Shown piece after piece: positions 55,411-64,000 of a stretch of DNA of 64,000 nucleotides. Source of the DNA: Candidatus Mycoplasma mahonii (GTDB taxonomy: Bacteria; Bacillota_I; Bacilli_A; Mycoplasmatales; Metamycoplasmataceae); contig NZ_CP114583.1 of NCBI RefSeq assembly GCF_030550815.1, positions 447,818 through 511,817 on the forward strand. The letters run 5' to 3'. A program made the position numbers and the translations under genes. The number at the start of each line of letters is the position of its first letter. The first letter of the stretch is position 1. The notes under the pieces were generated by a model. It was not told the DNA's origin and searched no databases. It saw nothing but the letters and a program-made list of their open reading frames with translations.

Positions 55411-56000
55411 TATTTACCCTCTCCTTCTAATTTTTTTATACTTGCTTCACTAATAACAAGAACATCAGCATTTACAATTTTTTCTACAGATAATGATGCT
55501 AATTTAATAGTGGTAATTTTTTGTAAATTATTAGCTGATTTAAAGACTGTTTCATTATTAGTTACAATGAGAACTTTCTTTAAACTTTGCTTAAGTTTTA
55601 AATCATCAATGGCTGCAATTAATTTTTTAGTTGAGATTTTATCCAACTTAATATCTTGAACAATAACTGCTTTGTCATTTGCTTTAAGTGTTAATGCTGA
55701 ATTCAGAGCTAATCTTCTAACTTTCTTATTAATTTTTAAATTATAGTTTCGTTCAGTTGTAGGACCAAAGGCAACTCCACCACCAACAAAAATATTTGAA
55801 CGTAGTGATGCGGCTCTTGCTTTACCTGTTCCTTTTTGTGCTCATGGTTTTTTACCAGTTCCAGATACTTCACCTTTGTTTTTCACCTTGTGAGTACCTT
55901 GTCTTCTTGAGGCTCTTTCCGATAGAATAACATCAAAAATGGCTTGTGTATTAATTTTGACACCAAATATTGATTTCGGTAATGATATATTTGTTTCCAT
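55410..56000 (-). CDS. rplD: Ribosomal protein L4
   Basis: This 196-aa protein has the tunnel loop [28 protein letters not shown] (TGA as Trp; motif at about residues 36-63), then RSNIFVGGGVAFGPTTERNY and a Rossmann-like C-terminal domain. No extension. TAATG links on both sides. Confidence 0.95.
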
Positions 56001-57074
56001 TATTTTTCTCCCTTACCAAAAGGCATTGTTTCTTCAACATTTTCAACTTCTTTAGATTCAACTTGAAGTTTTTCTGCTTCAACACCTTTGACGGTTGCCA
56101 CTTGTTGTGCTTCTTGAGCATCCGCTTTAGCTTTGGCCGCTTTTGCTTCAATAACTTCAGTCACTTTGTTAAGTGGTTCAGCTTTAGATTTTGCTTCTTT
56201 GGTTTTAGTAGCTTCTTCAGATGATTCTTTTGCTTTTGTTTCAACATCTTTTACTTTTGTTTCAACATCTTTTACTTTTGTTTCAACATCTTTTGCTTCT
56301 TGAGCGGCTTTAACAGCTTCTTCCATTTCTGCAACAGACATGTCAGTATTAACATCAGCCCCAGCCTTTTTAGCATCTTCAAGCAATTGATTTTTCATCA
56401 TTGCTTCTTCTACGTTAACTAATTGAACTGCGTTTTTAGATGGTAAACCTTTAACAGCATCTTCAACAATAACAAATGATTTGTTCGGCCCAGGAATCGA
56501 ACCTTTAATAACAAGAGTATTATTGTTAGGATCAACAAGAATAATTTCTAAATTTTGTTGTGTTCTTCTTACATTACCCATTTGTCCGGGCATTGTCATT
56601 CCTTTAACAACTTTATTACCAGCAATATCACCAAGTGACCCAGTTAATCTTACTGGTTTAGATCCTCCACCTCCACCATGAGATTTTGGTCCAATACTTT
56701 GATTATGTCTTTTGATGGCTCCGGAGAAACCTTTACCCTTCCCGGTTCCTGTAACATCAACAAGTTCTCCAGGAGTGAATAATGAAGCCTCTAATTTGGC
56801 CCCTAAGTCATACCCTTGCATACCTTTGATTTCTTTTACAAATTTTTTAGGAACGGTATTAGCTTTTGCGAAATGTCCTTTTTCTGGTTTTTTTTTGCAA
56901 ATGAGTTCTAACATCTTCAACACCAATTTGTGTTGCAATGTAACCATCTTTTTCTTTTGTAAATATTGCAGTTACAATATTAGGTTTAACCTCAACTATC
57001 GTAACAGGAATTGACTGTCCATGATCTGTAAAGACTTGTGTCATCCCAATTTTTCTTCCTAAAATACCTTTCAT
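56000..57074 (-). CDS. rplC: Ribosomal protein L3, frame broken at an A9 run, long C-terminal tail
   Basis: The first frame gives [20 protein letters not shown] to residue 62 or so. It then runs into an A9 tract (56888-56896) and would stop after [10 protein letters not shown]. Dropping one A gives the expected L3 continuation ([51 protein letters not shown]) and a 357-residue product. The core is about 210 residues; the rest is a Lys/Glu/Ala tail with KDVETK repeats. L3 is essential, so slippage or a sequencing error is likelier than a true null. Confidence 0.9.
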
Positions 57075-57122
57075 TTTACCTCCATTGGCTCTATTACAAG
57101 AGCATAGTTTATTCTTTACAAC

Positions 57123-57425
57123 TTATTTTGTTTCAACACTAATTTGAACACCTGATGCAAGTTCTAATCTTTTTAGATTATCAAGAAGTTTTGCGTCTGC
57201 ATCTTTAATAACAATTAATCTCTTATGAGTTCTCATTTCAAATTGCTCTCTTGATTTCTTGTGAAGATGCACTGATCTTAGAACAGTAAATACTTCTCTT
57301 CTTGTTGGAAGTGGTACTGGACCAGATACATTAGCATTAGCAGCTTTAGCAACAGCAACAATTTTCACTGATGCTGAATCAACTAATGATGCTTCATATG
57401 CTTTGATTTTGATTTTTAATTCCAT
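57123..57425 (-). CDS. rpsJ: Ribosomal protein S10
   Basis: This 100-aa protein has KIKIKAYEASLVDSASVKIV, VSGPVPLPTRREVFTVLRSVH and a closing KLLDNLKRLELASGVQISVE. The start MELKIKI at 57425 follows GAAAGGAAAC; a longer reading to 57476 is rejected. It opens the S10-spc operon. S10 is also the NusB partner, encoded at 20954-21355. Confidence 0.95.
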   Translation of the reverse strand: MELKIKIKAYEASLVDSASVKIVAVAKAANANVSGPVPLPTRREVFTVLRSVHLHKKSREQFEMRTHKRLIVIKDADAKLLDNLKRLELASGVQISVETK

Positions 57426-57541
57426 GTTCGTTGTTTCCTTTCGTTCTTTTTGAACAGTCTCAACATTAATACCCAATAACCATCAACAACTAATTTTGGT
57501 GTATCGGCAACCTAATGTGTCATAGACTTAGTTGCTAATTA

Positions 57542-57547
57542 ATTATA
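57542..57547 (-). promoter_or_regulatory. -10 box of the S10-spc operon, with a long leader
   Basis: TATAAT on the minus strand gives a leader of roughly 110 nt to rpsJ, unlike most genes here. The leader contains the complementary words ttagcaac and ggttgc, which could fold. The rest of 57548-57870 is AT-rich and shows no gene. Confidence 0.5.
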
Positions 57548-57856
57548 TACATAAAATAAAAAAAGATGAAAAATATTCAAATTTTTTATTTTTGCTAAAA
57601 TCTTTTACTTAATTGGTTGTGTGAATGCTTCAAGTTAAATATATTAATTATTAGATTATCAAATATCATAAAAAGTGTTTTCAGTGAAATATGTTTATAT
57701 CATTGGTATAGTAAATATATATCAACGATTTTATCTGATAGTAAATTTATTGGAATGTGAGTAGTAAGATATCGTTCATTTAAAGATAAACTAAAATATA
57801 TAACAATTAATATGAGATCTAAAGTTGTAGTTAAAATACCCATATATATTAAATGT

Positions 57857-57879
57857 TTTTAGAATTGTTTCTAAAACGT
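57857..57879 (-). terminator. Weak terminator after the BMP operon
   Basis: TTTTAGAA and TTCTAAAA around a short loop on the minus strand, at the end of the unknown membrane protein gene. The trailing T-run is weak. Confidence 0.4.
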
Positions 57880-58380
57880 TAAGACGATTACCGTTGGGAC
57901 TAAAACAATAATGAGTAATACATGAAACCACATGATTGCTCTCATACTAAGCGAACCTCTTTCAGAATATATTATTTGTGCGACAGCACTAATAATTGGA
58001 CCAAATGTCAAAGGGTATAAAATGCCTCATGAGTCTCATCTAATTTCTAGTTGAAATTGAATGCCCATACTTAAGTCATAGATTCAAATAGCTAAAAAAG
58101 TGTATGCATACAAAGATATAAAAGTCACCATTAAAATAAAGAATCATCTAGAAACATCTTTATATGAATACTTTCTTTTTTTAGCGATAACTTGTTTCAT
58201 AAATAAATTATAAAGAAAAATGCTATTTCTTAGCACTTCTCTGCTTTCAAGTCTGATGACATAAATTTTTAGCAACTTTGTGAAAACATTATAGTTTAGT
58301 GAATATGCTGAAATAACACAACTTACTACACTAATAATATTTCAAAGTTTTTTACCGCTATTCTTGTAGATGGGCAACAT
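57871..58380 (-). CDS. Unknown membrane protein at the end of the BMP transporter operon
   Basis: This 169-aa frame contains four TGA codons and so is invisible to the standard code. It has about four hydrophobic segments: WNIISVVSCVISAYSL, WFFILMVTFISLYAYTFLAI, ILYPLTFGPIISAVAQII and VLLIIVLVPTVIVLTF. A basic stretch (QVIAKKRKYSYKDV) lies between the first two. I do not recognise a family. The start at 58380 lacks a ribosome-binding site. The same frame stays open upstream to the TAG of the preceding permease gene, so a non-ATG start closer to that stop is possible. Confidence 0.55.
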
Positions 58381-58437
58381 TTCATATTTGTTGTAATGCT
58401 TCAACTTTTGGTAGATGTTGTTGAATCGAGTTTTGTG

Positions 58438-59346
58438 CTATCTTTTACCTTTATCATAAGCAACTCCAGCAGCTTTAGGTGCTCGAGATTTTTTAGAAGT
58501 AGCAACCAAAATACCAATCGAAATTATAAATGGTATGATTTGGATTAGGGCTTGATATGTTTGCATGGATTTTTGATAAACAGCAATATTTTGACCAACT
58601 GAATACAACATTCCAAATGCAAATGCAGCAACAAATATGTATATAACATTCCATTGTCCAGCAATCATTAATGCTAATGCAATAAATCCTAATCCCGCTA
58701 CATTGCCATCAAATTGTTTATTGACCTGTGCATACATAGCACCAGCTAAAGTAGCCAAGACACCAGATATAAGAACACCATAATATCTAGTTTTAACAAC
58801 ATTTATACCTTGAGAATCAAGTGCCTGAGGATTTTCACCAGCAGCCTTAAATCTTAAACCTCATGGTGTCAGTTTTAATCATGCTCAACTAAAGCATGTT
58901 ACTAATATACCTATAAGAAGTATTAGTCCAAATACATAATTAAAATCACTGGTTAGATACTTTTCTCCACCCACTCTTCACTGAACAAAGTTCATTGGAC
59001 TAGATATAGTACCACCTTTATATTTTCACATAAACAAACCAAGTGCTCCAAATAATAGATTCATAGCGGTTCCAGCGATAATTTGATTTGCTTTAAGCGT
59101 TATTGTAGCAAAACCAAATAAACCACCAATTATTATTCCGGAGAGCATGGCAATTAAATAACCAACAATCTGCATAGGTCCTTTTAGATCAAAACTCTTA
59201 GAAAGCAACCAATAAACCAATGCTCCACCTACCATCATTCCATTAATGGCGATATTAACTGTTCCTGATTTTTCAGAGAACATTCCAGCAGTAGCAGCAA
59301 TAGACAGAACAACTGCTAATAATATTCCGGTAGTGATTATTATCAT
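58438..59346 (-). CDS. ABC transporter permease (BMP/nucleoside type), second subunit
   Basis: This 302-aa protein has 8-9 membrane segments and the RbsC/YufQ-like motifs SGTVNIAINGMMVGGALV, TLKANQIIAGTAMNLL and LKLTPWGLRFKAAGENPQAL, the coupling-helix motif. Two further conserved stretches, GVLATLAGAMYAQVN and GFIALALMIAGQWN, follow. Several TGA codons are read as Trp. Its ATG overlaps the stop of the first permease (TAATG). Together with the ATPase and lipoprotein it forms a probable nucleoside importer. Confidence 0.9.
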
Positions 59347-61118
59347 TATTTGCTCCTTGCTAATACTTTTTTATTTATTGTTACAACTAATCTTAATTTA
59401 GCATCTTTTGATAACTTTGAATTTCTTATGTTCAATTTATCATATTCAATAAAAGCCAAGTTTCTTCTGATTTTTTCCTTTTTATTAATCATATCAATGT
59501 GTTTTTTATAATCCTTTTTCAATTTCACTAATTGTTGCACATTTCTACTTTTGTCATGCTTAATTAATGACTTAAGACCATTTATTTTGCTTGTTAAATT
59601 TTTCATTGATTTTAAATAACCATCTGACTTAGAACGTCTTAATTCCCTGATTTCTTTTCTAAGATCTTTAATTATGTTTTTATTTTTCATTAATATTAAC
59701 ACATTGGTGTTTAGAGACATTTTTGCAAATGAAATAGAAAGTTTTCTTTTATTATGTAAATGAGTGTTTACATACGATTTACTTATTTGATAATTTAACT
59801 TTATTTCTTCATTAAATAATTTCATGTGCAAATCATTCACTTTCGTTTGATTATCCCTCTTTAAAATTTTGTATAAAATAAGTTTGTTTTTGTATTCATC
59901 AGATTTTTTATCACTTATTAATTTCAGTTTATCATATAACTTATTTTCACTTGATTTGTTGCTAATAATTAAAATCCCTATTTCTTGTTTTTTTCGTATC
60001 ATTAATTGTTTATAAATAAATGATAATGGTTTAAATCTATAAAATAATGTGGATATTGCAGCAAAATAAATCATTATAGAAAATACTAATGAAATGAGTT
60101 CATTTGCATATGCCGGAGGCAATGAAGTGATGCTAAACCCTGAAACCTTAAATACACCATATAGTATACCTACAGGCACAATACCAATTGGGTTACTAAA
60201 TGCAAGCAATGCCAAAGCTATTCCATCAAATCCTATTGCCGGAAGTGTATTTGATGTAAAGGTTGGCATTGATCCTTTGGCACCAAAGTAAAATATTACA
60301 CCCAATAATCCAGCTAATAAAGAAGAAATGACTAATGATGTAATAACAGCTTTCTTGGTGTTTATACCAGCATATTTTGCTCCATCAATATTTATGCCCG
60401 TCATTTTAAGATTTTTCCCCAAAATAGTGAATTTCAATATCAAGAAAATAGTTATCACAGCAATGATGGTCACAATAACTGCAATTTGCCATCCTCCATC
60501 TGTCACAATCCCGCTATTGGCAAAAGTGTGATTAGTATATTCCGATTCACCAGATGAAGTCATATATTTTCTGCTTCCTGGGTCAACTGTGTATGTAAAA
60601 ATATACTTTATTAAATAAAATATAATTCAGTTTAATAAAATTGTACTTACAACTTCATGAATATTAAATATTGTCTTTAATAGCCCTACTATTAAACCTA
60701 TAAATCCAGCTATTAAAGCGGCTATAATAAACAATAATGGAATTGCCAAAACTTTATTCATATCATTGAAAACAGTTAATGAAAGATACATAGCAACACC
60801 TCCACCTGCTAACATTTGCCCGGAAACACCTATATTAAAAAGCCCAGTCTTAAATGCAAAAGCATTGGCTAATCCAGACATTGTAAATATTGATACAAAA
60901 ATTAATAATTGATTAATTGTTGCAGAATTTTTAAATGATGATGTGAATAATTGGGAAATAAAATCAATTGGATTTGATCCCATAATCCAAACAATAATAG
61001 TTCCAGCAAGAAGCCCAAGGGAAATAGATATTAGCGAAACTTTCACTTTATTAGCATTTGTTCTAGTTTCTTGCTTATTTGCATGTTCTTTAAATGCATC
61101 ATAATAATTTTTAAGCAT
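59346..61118 (-). CDS. ABC transporter permease with ~200-residue Lys-rich tail
   Basis: This 590-aa protein has a permease part (residues 1-380) with SGLANAFAFKTGLFNIGVSG, FNIHEVVSTILLNW and AIGFDGIALALLAFSNPIGI, as in the BMP-linked nucleoside transporters (YufP type). After the last span, about 200 residues are cytoplasmic and rich in Lys, Asn, Ser and Ile, probably helical. They contain no recognised domain. Related permeases end soon after the last span. The start at 61118 (MLKNYYDAF) overlaps the ATPase end by 8 nt. Confidence 0.88.
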
Positions 61119-62643
61119 TATCCACTTCTCTCTTGGCCATAAATTCACCAACCTTATTCCTAGTTATGTTTTTAGCATTTAATTCTCCAGTAATTTTGCC
61201 GTCATTAAAGACAATGACACGATCTGCAAGAGATAATATTTCATCTAATTCATAAGATATAAGCAAAATACCTTTTTTCTTTTGTTTTTCAATTAAAATA
61301 GCATCATGAATATTACTTATAGCGCCTAGGTCAAGACCTCTTGTGGGCTGAACTGCCATTAATAAATTATGAGGTTTTTTCATTTCTCTTCCAACAATCG
61401 CCTTTTGTTGATTCCCTCCTGAAAGAGATCTTGATATTGAATCACCATTGTTAGATCCTCTAACATCAAAATCATAAACAACTCCTAATGAAAAATCGTT
61501 TGCAGGTCCATTTTTGATAATTCCATACTTTGAAAAGGGATGTTTATAAAATATTTGCGATGACATATTGTCTTTAATGGTCATATCAAGAATCAAGCCA
61601 TATTTATGTCTATCTTCTGGAATATGAGAAAGACCTTTTTCATATCTTCTTCTGATTGATGACTTTGTTAAATTATACCCCGAAAGTCAAATTGATCCAG
61701 AATCTGATTTTGTTAATCCAGATATAGCAAGCGCCAACTCTGATTGGCCATTACCTTCTACGCCAGCAATTGCAACAATTTCTCCCTCATTAACATGAAA
61801 ACTTACATTATTAAGTGTTTTCTTCTTAGAGTCATGATCTATAACCGTTAAATTTTCTACCTTTAGAATGTTATTGTTCTTTGAAGCATCTATGAATTTG
61901 TTCTTGACATTAATAATTTCTTTACCAACCATCATTGCAGCCATTTTTTTAACGGTTGTCTTTTTAACATCACAAGAACCCACAACTTTGCCTCTTCGTA
62001 TAATAGTTGCATTATTAGCAATCTCTTTTATTTCTTCTAATTTATGAGTAATTAAAATAACTGTTTTACCTTGCTTTTGAAAATTCTTCACCAACCTTAA
62101 AAAACCATTAATTTCCTTAGGTGAAAGAACTGCTGTAGGTTCATCAAAAATAAGTATATCTGCTTTTGAATATAACATTTTCAATATTTCAACTCTTTGT
62201 TGCATACCAATAGGCATATTGCTAACCTTTGTTTTAAAGTTAATATTTAGTCCAAATTGTTTAGATAAAATTTGAATTTTTTTCTTTGACTTAGATAAAT
62301 CATTATATATATATCCTTTTCTATCTTCTCTACCTAAAACAATATTCTCGACTGCATTATAAACATCAACAAGCTTAAAATGTTGGTGCACCATACTAAT
62401 GCCAAGAGAAGTTGCATATTTAGGATCATGAATAGTCACTTGTTTACCATTTACTTTGATATAACCACCATTAGGTTGATATATACCAAATAAAACGGAC
62501 ATTAAAGTTGATTTACCAGCACCGTTTTCGCCAATTATTGCATGGATTTCACCTTTATTAATGGACATGTTTATTGAATCGTTAGCGATTATTTTTCCAA
62601 ATTTCTTTGTTAAATCCACAAATTCTATAATTTTATTTACCAT
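61111..62643 (-). CDS. ABC transporter ATPase, two fused nucleotide-binding domains
   Basis: This 510-aa protein has two ABC domains. Domain 1: Walker A GENGAGKSTLM, Q-loop MVHQHFKLV, a degenerate signature NMPIGMQQRVEILKML, Walker B ILIFDEPTAVLSP, and ITHKLEEI. Domain 2: degenerate Walker A GVEGNGQSEL, signature SLSGGNQQKAIVGREM, and a changed Walker B LLMAVQPTRGLDLG. This RbsA/MglA/YufO arrangement is normal, with one degenerate site. One TGA codes Trp. Upstream is the BMP lipoprotein gene. Confidence 0.93.
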
Positions 62644-62716
62644 ATATCCTTTCTAAATAAAATTAAAGCATTATTACTAAGATTTAGCATATAATAACTT
62701 TAATTTTTTGTATTAA

Positions 62717-63877
62717 TTACCTAACTGCATTAGCTGCTGCAATAATTTCTGCAATTTCAGAATCATTTACATTTGTGGCAGCTTTTAAAGATGCTTTCAT
62801 ATCTGCAAGGGAAGTTTTATCGATTCCAGCTAATGAAATACCTGAACCTTGATTTGATAATTTACCTGTGTAAATTTTACCAAGTCCTAATGTTGAAACA
62901 TTATCATATATTGCATTTATAGTATCTTTTGTTGCTTTTTTTAACGCTTTTGTTATTGAACCAAATACTAGTGCTTGGTCACTACTTCCAATAATGTTGT
63001 GAAGTATAACATCTACGCCAATTATTTGACCATGACTTGTTGCCTTAACTGCTGCAAGAGCATCATTATATTGCGGTCCACCAACAGCCATAAGAAGTTC
63101 TACACCCTCACTAGCCAATAAATCAGCAGCTGTTTTTGATTTTCCTCCGACATTAAAATTATCAACAAATCCGCCGTCTTCAATTGCCACATCTGGTGCT
63201 GATAATGCTTTTAGGTGTTCATTAAAATAACCTATACCAGCCTTAAACGGATTTATGAACGCAGTTACTGGTGGTATATTAGCTCCACCATATACACCAA
63301 TATTTGGTGTTACTTCATCAACAGATAAAGCCTTAGCTGCTGCAAGAACACCCATGACAAATGAAGGTGCTTTCATATCAAAAACTATAGAAGCAACATT
63401 TGCTGCTTGAACCATTGTCTTATTTTCTCTCTCAACATCTAATGTGCCATCTACAAATACGAATCCCATATTAGGATTAGCTGGAGCAAACTTAGATAGA
63501 GGACCATTATGATGAAATCCTGAAGCAACAATTAATTTTCCTCCACTAGTCTTAACTGATGAATAATTATTAAGTATTTCCGATGGTTCACTTGGAGATT
63601 TAACATTTGAAGTAAATATGCCTTCTCCTGTAACACCCCTTGCCTCTTGCATTCCCGTTAATGATGATTCATTAAAGGATTTGTCTTTAATTGATCCACC
63701 ATCAGAAACAAAAAATGTATTTGCCATATTCATATCTGTTTGGACAACTGTCGATTCATAATAAGGAATATTTTTTATTCCTCCACTACTACTACCACAT
63801 GCAACAGCTGCAGTTACTGATGTTAAAATTGCACCCATAGCTCCTATGTTTAATAAAATTTTATTTAATTTTTGCAT
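62717..63877 (-). CDS. BMP-family substrate-binding lipoprotein
   Basis: This 386-aa protein has a signal peptide with a lipobox ending AAVACGSS, so it should be lipid-anchored at Cys27 on the outer face. The BMP/Med signature follows (FVSDGGSIKDKSFNESSLTG), then ASGFHHNGPLSKFAPANPNM and FVFVDGTLD and VGVYGG-like IGVYGGANIPPVTAF. Related proteins bind nucleosides or are immunodominant P48/BmpA-like lipoproteins. It is first in the operon. The start follows AAAAGGAAAAA. Confidence 0.92.
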   Translation of the reverse strand: MQKLNKILLNIGAMGAILTSVTAAVACGSSSGGIKNIPYYESTVVQTDMNMANTFFVSDGGSIKDKSFNESSLTGMQEARGVTGEGIFTSNVKSPSEPSEILNNYSSVKTSGGKLIVASGFHHNGPLSKFAPANPNMGFVFVDGTLDVERENKTMVQAANVASIVFDMKAPSFVMGVLAAAKALSVDEVTPNIGVYGGANIPPVTAFINPFKAGIGYFNEHLKALSAPDVAIEDGGFVDNFNVGGKSKTAADLLASEGVELLMAVGGPQYNDALAAVKATSHGQIIGVDVILHNIIGSSDQALVFGSITKALKKATKDTINAIYDNVSTLGLGKIYTGKLSNQGSGISLAGIDKTSLADMKASLKAATNVNDSEIAEIIAAANAVR

Positions 63878-63916
63878 TTTTTTCCTTTTCTAATATTTTA
63901 GTACATAAAATATTTG

Positions 63917-63962
63917 TTTAATTTCCTTCTACATTATTTATTTAATTTCCTTCTACATTATT
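63917..63962. repeat. Two 22-bp direct repeats in the BMP leader
   Basis: The unit tttaatttccttctacatta plus tt occurs at 63917-63938 and 63941-63962. In the transcript each copy carries AUGUAG followed by AAGGAAAUUAAA. Confidence 0.85.
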
Positions 63963-63963
63963 G

Positions 63964-63991
63964 ATTATAAACTACTTTTCAAGAATGTCAA
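63964..63991 (-). promoter_or_regulatory. Promoter of the BMP transporter operon
   Basis: TTGACA (63986-63991) and TATAAT (63964-63969) at 16-bp spacing on the minus strand, the best sigma-70-type promoter in the window. The predicted leader is about 80 nt. Confidence 0.8.
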
Positions 63992-64000
63992 TATTTAATA

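Overview
The window is chromosomal DNA of an AT-rich Mollicute (Mycoplasma-type) that reads UGA as tryptophan. With the standard code almost every conserved gene breaks at in-frame TGA. Read with TGA as Trp, the pieces join into full-length ParC, ParE, PheS, DnaG, RpoD, transketolase, SecY and others, often at positions where the family has Trp (the last residue of S8 and S14, for example). Small genome content, Nif3, a NadD-YqeK fusion, a BMP-type lipoprotein transporter and ribosomal proteins with long charged tails fit this group. The genus cannot be fixed from the sequence alone. No rRNA, tRNA or CRISPR array was seen.

Layout. 1-620: decayed mobile-element DNA. 725-2300: galU and plsY, convergent around one shared terminator. 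2335-5402: pheT and pheS behind a T-box-like leader. 5715-14327: hslO, parC, parE, nadD-yqeK, mtnN and dinB. 14579-17437: an OLD-type ATPase/TOPRIM gene broken at an A7 run, an inverted-repeat element and a decayed IS3-type element, the main accessory stretch. 17438-30029: BI-1 protein, a Fur-like regulator, sufS, tlyA, nusB, tkt, an Asp23-like gene, efp, pepP, rpmG, nfo, a nif3-like gene, rpoD and dnaG. 30086-34082: two APC amino-acid permeases, a duplicated permease tail and a lysine riboswitch. 34097-44499: ABC exporter, a pseudogene, rluB-scpB-scpA-plsC-acpS, nitroreductase, SPFH/NfeD pair and an ABC-2-type transporter. 44600-57425: infA, map, adk and secY, then the spc and S10 ribosomal operons, nearly all on the minus strand. 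57871-63877: a BMP lipoprotein/ABC nucleoside-type uptake operon.

Expression signals are unusually legible. Twelve genes or operons have a TATAAT whose last T lies exactly 7 nt before the A of the start codon, so their mRNAs should begin at the AUG (leaderless). Inside operons, seventeen junctions use a one-base TAATG stop/start overlap. Leadered transcripts carry AAGGAG-type ribosome-binding sites or RNA switches: a lysine riboswitch before an APC permease and a T-box before pheS that looks able to control ribosome access.

The most notable anomalies are two genes, one of them the essential rplC, that each carry exactly one extra A in a poly-A run; an EF-P with Arg at the tip position; an Hsp33 lacking one zinc cysteine; a permease tail duplicated into a separate small ORF; long low-complexity tails on L3, L23, L24 and S5; and an ABC permease with a Lys-rich tail of about 200 residues. 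I found no clearly new multi-gene system. The nearest candidates are the leaderless/TAATG expression design and the stand-alone OLD-like gene.
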